Origin: Saprolegnia diclina VS20
Taxonomy: Eukaryota > Oomycota > Saprolegniomycetes > Saprolegniales > Saprolegniaceae
Assembly: GCF_000281045.1 (NCBI RefSeq)
Contig: NW_008246088.1
Span: 418,963 to 447,138, forward strand
DNA length: 28,176 nt
Direction: 5' to 3'
Shown: piece by piece, positions 1-8,337 of the stretch
Numbering within the stretch: position 1 is the stretch's first letter
How the letters are laid out: every line of letters begins with the position of its first letter
Notes under the pieces: generated by a model
What the model was told of the DNA's origin: nothing
The model's input: only the letters and a program-made list of their open reading frames with translations
Databases searched by the model: none
Program-made: the position numbers and the translations under genes

Positions 1-584
1 AAGAACATGTCGTAGAGGATCGGGCCGCCGAGTTTCGGTCGACTGAGGTGGCACTTGCGCAGCCATCGCGCGCCCAGCGGTCCCTCGAGGAGGTAGAGCA
101 AGCTGGAAAAGACAGCAAAAAAGCCAAACTGGACTGGACCCGACACGAGACCCGACACGTCCGACTGCGTGAGCTGGTAGATGATGAGCTGGCCGGGCAT
201 GTAGCTAAAGCCAAAGAGTTCACTCCACATGGCCCCGAGCATGAGCAGCCGTCGCGGGTCGCGGTACATCTTGCCAAAGATGACGCGCTTCCGACGCGCG
301 ACGACGACGCCGAGCGCTACGGCAGGTTGTATTCGACGCAAGACGAGACAGTGTATACCTTGGGTCTGAATATCGTGGAGCTCGTCGGCGGTGCTGTCGA
401 GGTCGTGGAAGAGGTTGAATTCGTACTGCGCACACACCGTGAGACTTAGAAAGACGAGCCACAAGGCGGCCGGCGCAATGTGGTGGTAGCCTCCGAGACC
501 GCAGCACGACCAGAGCGCAGTTCGTAGTTCGACGCACTCGTTCGTGTTTACTAAAGAGTTTGGGCAGGCGGCGACATGTGCCAT
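1..584 (-). CDS. Multipass membrane protein, paralog copy A (partial, 3' end beyond left edge)
   Basis: The start ATG lies at 584-582. Exon 1 is 584-359, a 42-nt GT-AG intron covers 358-317, and exon 2 runs from 316 off the left edge. Joined, the product (about 180 residues visible) matches copies B (4938-7996) and C (8338-11219). All share a Cys-rich N-terminus, a first hydrophobic segment, then a motif of type ELHDIQTQ-ALGVVVAR that spans the intron, then DPRRLLMLxAMxxELxGFSYxP and a hydrophobic stretch. The intron falls at exactly the same phase-1 position as in B and C. At least three membrane segments are visible. I do not recognise the family and give no function. It is divergent from the SBP2-like gene at 803, with the inverted repeat 662-731 between them. 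The reading is supported by homology to the two paralogs rather than by one long frame. Confidence 0.75.
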   Translation of the reverse strand, partial: MAHVAACPNSLVNTNECVELRTALWSCCGLGGYHHIAPAALWLVFLSLTVCAQYEFNLFHDLDSTADELHDIQTQGIHCLVLRRIQPAVALGVVVARRKRVIFGKMYRDPRRLLMLGAMWSELFGFSYMPGQLIIYQLTQSDVSGLVSGPVQFGFFAVFSSLLYLLEGPLGARWLRKCHLSRPKLGGPILYDMF

Positions 585-661
585 CTTGGCGCTTGCATGA
601 AAGGCGCACGCAGGAATGATTATCTATTTATAATGATAGCAATCTTGTCGGCTGCAAATGT

Positions 662-731
662 CAAAGAATATCGTGGATGTTCTACTTTACCTACGCCGCT
701 AGTTAAAGTAGAACATCCACGATATTCTTTG
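662..731. repeat. Perfect 28-bp inverted repeat (foldback)
   Basis: Bases 662-689 are an exact reverse complement of 704-731 (28 of 28), separated by a 14-nt spacer, 690-703. The stem would form a long perfect hairpin in RNA or single-stranded DNA. A second, weaker inverted repeat, gccaatt/aattggc with a 5-nt gap, follows at 731-749. The element lies in the 218-bp gap between two divergent start codons (584 and 803). It may be a tiny MITE or foldback element, a regulatory hairpin in a 5' UTR, or a small-RNA precursor. Confidence 0.9.
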
Positions 732-802
732 CCAATTTCAGGAATTGGCTTGCATTCACGGTAAATCATTCGGATACCAAATTCCTATCCGGACAAACGA
801 CG

Positions 803-2607
803 ATGCAACCTGGCATGCTGCAGATCCAGCGGCGACCTGGCACGCTGCCCGACGCGCCACCGACAGCGCGCCGATGGGAGACGGCTGCAGACGCTCGGTC
901 TCTTGCGCTGCCACCAGCGCCGTCAAAGACCATGCCATTGGCGCCACAATCAGCGACCAAGTCCAAGCCGCCGCGGCAGCCGCCCAAACGACCCACCAAC
1001 GGCCAGGTCAGCCTCCTCGACTTTGTGGCCAAGCCTGCAAGGAAGGCCAGGGCAAAGACGCTGCCACCAACTCCTGCTGCCGAGGCCAAGTCGGCCGCTA
1101 TGCGCGCCACTGCAAAAACGTTTGTTCCAGGCAGTGCGACGCATCAGGACCCGACGACGACCGACGCGGCGCGTCCCGTCGGCACCAAGAAGAAGAAGAA
1201 ATCGACGCTCAAGAAGAAGATTCTACGCGACCGCGCGGCCAAATGGGAAGCGTACCACCGCGCCAAGGCCGGCGAATCTTCTGCGCTGCCAACGGGCGAC
1301 GGTAACCCTGAAGCGGCGCGGTCTGTGACCATCGATCACTTGGTCTCGGTGGACGAAATCGAAGACGACGACGAGTACGAAGATACGTTGGCAGACGTGC
1401 GTGTGCAGCTGGAGCGGCATGGTGCGGTCGCAGCCATCGACATTGACCGGTCGACCGGCACCGTGACCGTCACGTACAACGATTCGGCCAGCGCCGACGC
1501 TGCAGTGGCTGCTTTGCACACGGCAACATTTGGCGGACGTCAGCTACTCTGTCTGTACGCGACACCGGCAACGACGGACGCCATGTCGTGGGTCACGGTC
1601 GCCAAGTACTTGGAGCCTGCCGACCTCGCGGACGACGACGAGTTTGACGAAGTCCGAGACGAAGCACATGCCGAATTTTCAAAGCTGCATCCAGTGCAAG
1701 CCATCGAGATTGACCGAAACACGGGCGTGTGTCGTCTTCAGTACGCATCGCCGTCGGCGGCCATGGCGGTCACGCAGCAGTACGACACCAAGCCGTACGG
1801 TGGCACTCCGATTCGCGTCGAGTGGGCCGGCGGCCAGGTCGCACCCGCTACTCGCTCGCCTCTGACAGTCGACGTGCCGCCGGTTCGAAAGCTTCGAAAT
1901 GCCAGTGCGATCCGCGCGTATGTCGACCAGGTGCCGTTCGTGGTCGATACACTGCATGTTGAATCCATGCGTCTGCGTAGGAGATCGATGAGTGCGGCGA
2001 GCTGCAAGTCGGCGTGACGGCGCTCCTGGGGCGTCTCATGCAGTTGCAGGTGACTGTCTCCACGCACCAACTATAAAAATGATTTTGATAGGAGCGTGCC
2101 CGGCTGACAAACCCTCTCAAGGCCAAGAAAACGCGCCGCCTCGTGTTCGGGCTCCGCGAGGTAGTACAGATGAGTCTTTTGGGAGGGAGACTCATGGCGT
2201 GGTCATGTCGTCAGGTCAAGCGAGGACTGAAGAGCCTCAAGGTCATGTGCTTGCTTGTGGCGTACGACGTGGATGAGTGCGCGGCGGACGGCGGCCTCGA
2301 CGACAAGATTGTCGAGCTCATCGATTTGGCCCGCGCCAACAAAATTCCGGTCGTCTTTGCCCTCTCCAAGTACGCAACCGATACTTGATAACCACAAACC
2401 AGTGAAACAATTAGGCGCAAGCTGGGCAAGGCAGTCCTCAAGACCATTCGTGTCAGCTGCGTCGGCATCTACTCGGTCGATGGCGCCAATGACATGTGGA
2501 CAAGCGTCCAGAAGTCCGTCGCATCTTTGCAGCACCGACGCGACGCAGCAGAAGCTGCAACAGAGTCGATGCTGGTGGATGCCATGGACGCGCTGTCGAC
2601 CAGCTAG
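803..2607 (+). CDS. SECISBP2: SECIS-binding protein 2-like protein with two UHM/RRM-like domains and a C-terminal L7Ae domain
   Basis: Exons: 803-1930, 1981-2049, 2092-2160, 2215-2369, 2415-2607, giving 537 aa. Introns are 50, 42, 54 and 45 nt. The C-terminal ~140 residues match the RNA-binding region of SBP2: KAKKTRRLVFGLREV, then GGLDD and IPVVFALSK, then VSCVGIYSVDGA. The four splices restore an alignment to SBP2 with almost no gaps. Known SBP2 binds the SECIS element of selenoprotein mRNAs through its L7Ae fold and recruits the Sec elongation factor. The N-terminus (1-170) is basic and disordered, with a Lys run near 129-139. Residues about 175-255 and 262-342 look like two U2AF-homology-motif RRMs: an acidic DDDEYED-type helix, a DVR helix, an AIDIDR strand and a FGGRQ/PYGG loop. 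I do not know this pairing from other SBP2 proteins. The stop overlaps the stop of the opposite-strand gene within ctag at 2604-2607. Confidence 0.85.
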
Positions 2608-3301
2608 TAGTTTTGGATCTTGCTGAGGTGAAATATCATTGTGGGTGACCGCATACTACCGTTCACACAATGTATTGCGGCCGTCCAATACTGTACTTTT
2701 GGGATTCTCTCGCACACTTCTTGTATACTACTAGGCGGCCAGGCAGACTTCGTTGCTGCAGCGAAGCCAGGATACACTACTAGTACCAGAAGCACAATGC
2801 CCAGTGGAGTAGGTTTTCGAGAATCCCTATTGCTATTTGCAATGTTGAGAAGCACATTACCTAGCAGCATTGCTAACATGCCATCCGCTCGAACAAAGAT
2901 GGCGCGTCTCCTAGTTGCGTGAAGCCATGCAAACGTGACCGCCCATGAGACCCGTCCATGCTCATCGAGCTGATTTTCTTCAGTATAATAGCCATCGAGC
3001 GAATACATGTAGAGCATCTCCGGCGGCAAGGCACTCTCATTCATTCGCTATTTGCATGACAGAAATGGACAGGATATCCCACCGTGGCACCTACGAAGTG
3101 TCGAGTCGACGCCTGGTCGAGTTGGTGGTGATGGCACCCGAAGTCCCGAAAACCAAACTTCGAAGCCGACTGTCCCATGAGATTGCCGTTCACATCGACT
3201 TGATATTTGTATGCTGGCGACACGAGTTTGGTTGCAAAAATACACTGTGACGCGAAGTTCGAAGCGCAAATCGCGCCATAGCCGATTTGCGAATTTCCCA
3301 C
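2604..3301 (-). pseudogene. Fragment of a membrane protein gene, probably incomplete at the 5' side
   Basis: The strongest part is the frame 3047-2604 (about 147 residues, stop TAG). It reads like real protein: MLYMYSLDGYYTEENQLDE, then GRVSWAVTFAWLHATRR, then two hydrophobic segments (around AMLLGNVLLNIA and LGIVLLVLVVYPGF). It opens just after a TAG acceptor. A 47-nt GT-AG intron (3094-3048) could join it in phase 0 to a 69-codon open stretch, 3301-3095, that begins with GTG and has no good ATG near its 5' end. The ATG of the next gene on the other strand sits at 3308, so there is no room for a normal promoter. GC is lower than in the neighbours. I read it as the remains or 3' end of a larger multipass membrane protein. 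A short intact gene starting at an internal ATG is possible. Function unknown. Confidence 0.4.
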
Positions 3302-3307
3302 GTGGCG

Positions 3308-4708
3308 ATGAAGATTGCGGTCATTGGCAGTGGCATCTCGGGCCTCTCAGCCGCGTACCTCCTCGGCGCCGACCATGACGTGACCGTCTTCGAGTCGGAA
3401 GAGCGTCTTGGCATGTGCTCGCACACGATGCACTTTGGCGACGTGCACCTCGACAGCCCGATCCGGTCCTACTCGACCGGCTTTTACGTCAACCTCGCCG
3501 CGCTCTACAAGGAAATCGACGTCGAGACGCGTGAATTGCCGTGCGATATGGTCTTTCTCGAGCTCGGTCAGCGCCCGTTCTACCGCAGCAGCTCGTACAC
3601 GCTGCTCGGGTACCGCCTCCCATCGCTGCGGCACATGGTGCACATTTACAAGCAGTACTCGCTGCGCGCGCTGCTCGATGCATTGCACTTTTTCCGCCAG
3701 TCACCCGAATCGACGCCACCCTCGATGAGCGTCGACGAGTACCTCAAGGCGCAGCACTACTCGACCGAATTCATCGACGGCATCCTCCTCCCGTTTCTCT
3801 CGATGATGCTCACGTGCTCGTACGAGGCGTGCCTTGCCTACCCGATCACGATTGTCCACGATTACTTTAGCAAGTCGTCGTCGATGAACCAGCGCGTGAC
3901 CGTCAACGGGTCGGTCAACGTCGCGCGTCTCCTCTCTAGCCGCGCATCGGCCGTGCACCTAAGCACCAAGATCACGGGCGTCTACAAGGCGACGGCGGAC
4001 GGTCCCGCGACCGTGACGTACCAAGCGCACGGCAGCCATGTGGAGGAGACAGCGACCTTTGATCACGTCATCGTTGCGTCCCAGGCCAACACGGCGCTTT
4101 CGTTCCTCAAGGACATTGACACCGATGTTCGCGAGACGCTCTCGGCCATTCCGCACGACTATACGACGACTGTGGTCCACAAGGACCCGGTGGTGATGCC
4201 GTCGACGCGCAGCGATTGGTCGTTCTTCAACTTTGTGCTCCCGCGGTCGTCTTCGACCGAGACGCGGACGGGCATGGACGCCATGATGACGCTCTGGCCG
4301 ACGCGCTGGACGCCGGAAATCAAGGAGCTCGAAAACATCTTTCAGACGTGGAATGCCATTGTCGAGATCAACCCGGCGCTGGTGCTGCGTCAAATGGGTT
4401 TCATTCGCCCCGTCTTCACCAAGCAGTCGTTTGCGCTGTTGGAGACGCTCAAGACGCAGCAGGGCCGCGACGGCATTTGGTTTGTCGGGCCGTACGCCCA
4501 CTTTCAAGTCCCTCTGCAAGAAAGCGCCGTGTGCTCGGCCCTCGACGTCGCTGCGCAGCTCGGGTCGCCGGCCCCGTGGACCAAAGTGAACAAGGCGGCG
4601 CCTTTGACCACCGCTTCGTGGCTCTCGACGCGGACGGCATCGGCGCTGCTTATTGGTGTGCCCGTTCTCACGGCGGCGACGCTGGCGTGGCGCAAGGTGA
4701 CCTACTAA
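3308..4708 (+). CDS. FAD-dependent amine-oxidase-like oxidoreductase with C-terminal membrane anchor
   Basis: Single exon, 466 aa. The start is the ATG at 3308. The frame is open a little upstream, but only with TTG/GTG codons, and the dinucleotide fold must begin right after this ATG. Residues 1-35 form a Rossmann FAD site with GSGISG at 7-12 and an acidic residue (VFESEERLG) at the end of strand 2. The order of motifs fits the predicted NAD/FAD-binding proteins of the amine-oxidase superfamily (COG2907 type): HTMHFGD, DSPIRSYSTGFYVNL, PFLSMMLTCSYE, a DHVIVASQAN strand and GIWFVGPYAHF near the end. The last ~24 residues (ASALLIGVPVLTAATLAW, then RK) form a hydrophobic tail suited to a tail anchor in an organelle membrane. 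The substrate cannot be told; desaturase-like or polyamine or sterol oxidase roles are open. Coding GC is high and even. Confidence 0.85.
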   Translation: MKIAVIGSGISGLSAAYLLGADHDVTVFESEERLGMCSHTMHFGDVHLDSPIRSYSTGFYVNLAALYKEIDVETRELPCDMVFLELGQRPFYRSSSYTLLGYRLPSLRHMVHIYKQYSLRALLDALHFFRQSPESTPPSMSVDEYLKAQHYSTEFIDGILLPFLSMMLTCSYEACLAYPITIVHDYFSKSSSMNQRVTVNGSVNVARLLSSRASAVHLSTKITGVYKATADGPATVTYQAHGSHVEETATFDHVIVASQANTALSFLKDIDTDVRETLSAIPHDYTTTVVHKDPVVMPSTRSDWSFFNFVLPRSSSTETRTGMDAMMTLWPTRWTPEIKELENIFQTWNAIVEINPALVLRQMGFIRPVFTKQSFALLETLKTQQGRDGIWFVGPYAHFQVPLQESAVCSALDVAAQLGSPAPWTKVNKAAPLTTASWLSTRTASALLIGVPVLTAATLAWRKVTY

Positions 4709-4937
4709 TAGAAGACTGACGTGTGCATTGGTGCTCGCTCCTCGTGCGTTGTTGTCGATGTCGGTCATCACCGCTAAATTGCTTGCGACTCATGCGGGAT
4801 ATTGTATCACAATATGCGAGCGTTGAAACGTCGCTCCGCCGTTGCTGGTCATCGGACAATCTATTTCCAGCGAGGTTGCTCGGTTTCGCAGCCGCCTTTC
4901 CGTCCCCCAGTGCGGGCTCGTAGTGCCAAGCAGTAGC

Positions 4938-7900
4938 ATGTACATCGACCCGACAACGAATCAAACGGTGCCGTGGAACGCACTGTGCACGTCGGCGGTG
5001 GCCGCGACCGTCGACTGGCCGACCGTGTGTGCGATGAACTACAGCGCCAACTGGCCGTGCTGCGGCTTTGATTTCTTCAACTACCTTCCGTGCCTTTCGC
5101 TCTGGCCACTCTATGGCTGTCTCACGGCCGTCTTTTGCTGGTACTCGGATATCTTTGTCGACTTCAAGTCGACAGTCGACGAACTCCATCACATCCAAAC
5201 CCAAGGTACGTGGTTTTGACTGTAGAGTCGAGGGCGATGACTAGAGTAGCCTTGGGCGTCGTGATTGCGCGCCAAAAACAAATCGTCATGGGCAAGCAAG
5301 TGAGCGATCCGCGGCGGCTCCTCATGCTCCTTGCTATGTGGACCGAGCTGCCCGGCTTTAGCTTCATTCCGTACCAGCTGCTGTTCACGTTGTACAGCGG
5401 GGGCAACTACACCGCCCAGTTTCCAAGCTCGATACAGCTCGGCAAATTCGTGCTCTTGACCACGTTTTTGATCTTTTACATGGGCGCGCCAGTGCTCGGT
5501 CCCCGCGTCGAGACGATTCGCCACCAAGTGCTCGCTCCATTCCTCTTCGATTCGTGCTTTATGACGTACCTATACTCGATCGTCGACGTCGGTGGCTGCG
5601 CCAATGGCATGGACCAAGCGACGTGGCTCGGCGGCAGCTGCGGCCACCCGCAGCATTATTGGGTCTTCTTTCTCATGGCGCTGCTCGTCTTTGTCGTGTA
5701 CTATTGGGGTACGGCATGTGACATCTTTTTGGATGACGGACAATAATGCATACATACCTAGGGACGCTGCAGTACAAGTTGAAACTCTCGGACCAAGTGT
5801 TTGCGGTCCGATTTCGCTTCCAGACGTCGTTCAATTCGCTCATGACGTTTACGCGCACTGGTATAGCAATGCGTTACATCATTTCTTATTCACATGATCA
5901 CCTAGCATGCTGCCTCGGGTTTTACACGATGCAAAAACTTGTGCTCTACTCATCCCCGGCCCACGTCACAATCGCATTGAGCCTTCTCAACGGTGGTCTC
6001 TTTGCGATGCTCTTGCGCTACAACTATCGCATGCAACCGGTACGTACATTACCCCAATGTTATAGAGCGACACTAGTATGCATGCTAGTGCCTCGGCGTC
6101 GGGCGCTTCCCCAACAACCTCCGGACACTTTCGTTTGCGACTTCGTGCTACACGTCCTTTGCCGCCTTTCTTTTCGGCGTCATTGTCAAGGCCCAAGGCA
6201 AAATGACAGCGTCGCCCTCGGATTTGTATGTGATTTTGGCGCTCGCCGTCGTGTACCCGGTGTTTGCCCTCTACGTGTGGCGGTTCAACCACCGACGCGC
6301 CACGCTGTTTCAAGTGCCCAACCTCAGCCTTCTCGAGTCGCTCGAGCACCCGACGCCCCGCGTCCGCGCGATTGCCGCCGTCTGCGTCACCCTCGAACCG
6401 TTCGCCAATATGCACGAAATCGAGCTGATTGTCGAGCAGCTCGAGGCCAACTTGCAGCGAGACTCGTCTGCAGAGCGCTTTATGGTTGGTGCATACACGT
6501 GCCAAGCGTTGTGGCACCTTTGGTTCAAGTACTTTCACATGCGCCAGTGCGTGTTTGAGCTCGACGAGCCCGAGTTTTGCCTTCCGTTTGGGAAGTGGAA
6601 AACGGTGGCCGCGCCTCGCATTCTGCCGCGGCTACACGGCGCACAAGTCTCGTCGCTCGCGTCACGTCTGTGGCAGTCGGAGCGGGGCTGGCTTCTCACG
6701 GGCACCGATCACCTTCGCGCGCGCCTCGAGTCGTTCAAGCCACAAACGCAAGGCCGCCGACTCGTCCAGCTCGTCCAGCGCGCGTCCGACATTGGCTGGA
6801 CGACGCGCAACCAAAAGCTACTCGCATCGCCACTCATACAACGCTGTTTCGAGAAGACCGTGCACATGTGTGCCCATCTTTTGCGCTGCCACTCGCCGGT
6901 CGCGCGCCAGCTCTGCGCCAAGCTGCTGCATGAAATGTACACCTGCGAGTGCGTCCGACTGACGAAAAGCACCATGATTGCCATGATGTGCATTCTCTGC
7001 GGCAGCGAGCAAGAAACACTCGCCAAGTCGGCGGTGCTCACGATTCTAAGTTTGTTTCAAGACCAGCTGCACGCGATGCCATCCGACGTGGTGCGCCTCG
7101 CGACCACGTTGCATCTGATGCACATGTCAGAGTTTGTGCGACGCCACCACGCGCGCAACGACAACCTTTCGGTGCGGCTACTGCATTTTTTGATCGAGCT
7201 CATTGACGCTATATCACCGCTCAAGATTGAGCCGCCCAACTACCTCTGCGCCGAGTACGTGGAAAATCTCATGGTTGCCCAGACCGAGTGCAACCTGTAC
7301 TCGATGCACCTATTGATTGACAAGCACTGTGCCGGGCTACATGCAATCTACGCTGCTTACATGCGGCAGGTCGGCCGGCAGCAAGTTTCCCGTGTTGTGG
7401 TCAAACCAAAGCGGTCGTCGGTGGCGCTTACCCGCGGCGCGACGTCAGTCGTTCCCCTGACGTCGCTCGGCATCATGCATTCGGGCTGGCAACAGCGACG
7501 GCGTGGCAGCTCGCTCCTACGACGCTTTGGGAGCAGCAGACAAGACTCGTTCGCACCCTTGGGTCGGTTCCGGGCGCCGGTCTCGGCCGAGCAGTATGAA
7601 GCGATTATTGAGCGCAAGCAGATTGCTTCGACAATCTTGGCGGACATTCGCTATTTACTTGAAGCGGGCCGGATGGCGTCGACACCACTGAAGGTTATTT
7701 GTCGCCACCGGACCGCGCGCCGCGTCTTCTCGGTGCTGCAGCGGTACCCCGTGTACCTCGACTACCTCCGAGACCACATTACGTATCTCGACTACGACTA
7801 CATTCGGAGGCTTTGCGGCGAGATGGCACGGCGACAGCGGTGGCAGTTTTTCCAGCCAGAGCGCACGACCGACGTGAGCTCGCGCGTCGACCGCGCGACG

Positions 7901-7996
7901 CCAGGACAGTCACAGTGGACCGAGTTCTCCTTGCGGACGAAGCGGCCCGTGTCACAAGCGGTCACAACAGCCGTTGAACTTGCAGATATGGAGTAA
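4938..7996 (+). CDS. Multipass membrane protein with C-terminal helical (HEAT-like) region, paralog copy B
   Basis: Exons: 4938-5205, 5250-5708, 5762-5860, 5906-6039, 6089-7996, giving 955 aa. Introns are 44, 53, 45 and 49 nt. The first in-frame ATG is 4938; the open frame upstream has only TTG. The N-terminal ~375 residues are Cys-containing and carry about nine hydrophobic segments. The rest is soluble and helical, starting at a motif FQVPNLSLLESLEHPTPRVR that resembles HEAT/armadillo repeats, and ends in an Arg-rich region. Splice sites were set by alignment with copy C; exons 3 and 4 have the same length in both (99 and 134 nt). Shared landmarks: DQVFAVRFRxQTSF, LLRYNY, CLGVGxFPNNLRxLSFATS. 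I do not recognise the family. It could be a channel, transporter or scaffold, with no motif to decide. The 3' end faces copy C at a distance of 341 bp. Confidence 0.85.
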
Positions 7997-8337
7997 GTGC
8001 CTCAAAGAGCATAGTATCGACGTTCTCGCTGTCTTGAGGTGACCTTCTCGCGAGAGGTAGTGTTAACTTGGAGACTGAGAGTAGCGTCCACCGAGCTTGC
8101 GTGCAACACTGCCTCGTAAGATAGGGAGGGGGTTGCATGCACCAACACGAGATACTGACAGGAAGCTACATATAAAAAGTGTACAAGTCCGAGCCAGCGT
8201 CGAGCCAGATACACGACGGAACAAATGACAATGACTGCCTCCGTCTAAAGCTCTCCACCTGCGCGACGACTAACAAGACATTGAACTCATAGTACGTTTG
8301 GCAAGTTCAAGCACCATACGGTAGCACGATTCTTGGG
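7997..8337. other. Intergenic spacer between convergent paralogs B and C
   Basis: 341 bp holding the two 3' UTRs. I see no gene. A TATA-like acatataaaaag occurs near 8167-8178, but no reading frame follows it that resembles its surroundings. Confidence 0.6.

Noticed and set aside
48-449. Plus-strand 133-codon frame
   Set aside because: Starts with GTG and is antisense to copy A exons.
220-609. Long minus-strand frame over copy A
   Set aside because: A different frame with one intron matches the two paralogs; this one is Arg-rich noise.
1004-1030. PIP-box-like QVSLLDFV in the SBP2-like protein
   Set aside because: It lacks the paired aromatic residues of a true PCNA-binding motif and lies in a disordered basic region.
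3959-4771. 270-codon open frame on the minus strand
   Set aside because: It lies antisense to the FAD oxidase and its composition (Arg/His-rich) is that of a GC-rich shadow frame.
8160-8215. TATA-like box between convergent genes
   Set aside because: No reading frame follows with coding character, so it is probably chance in an AT-richer 3' region.
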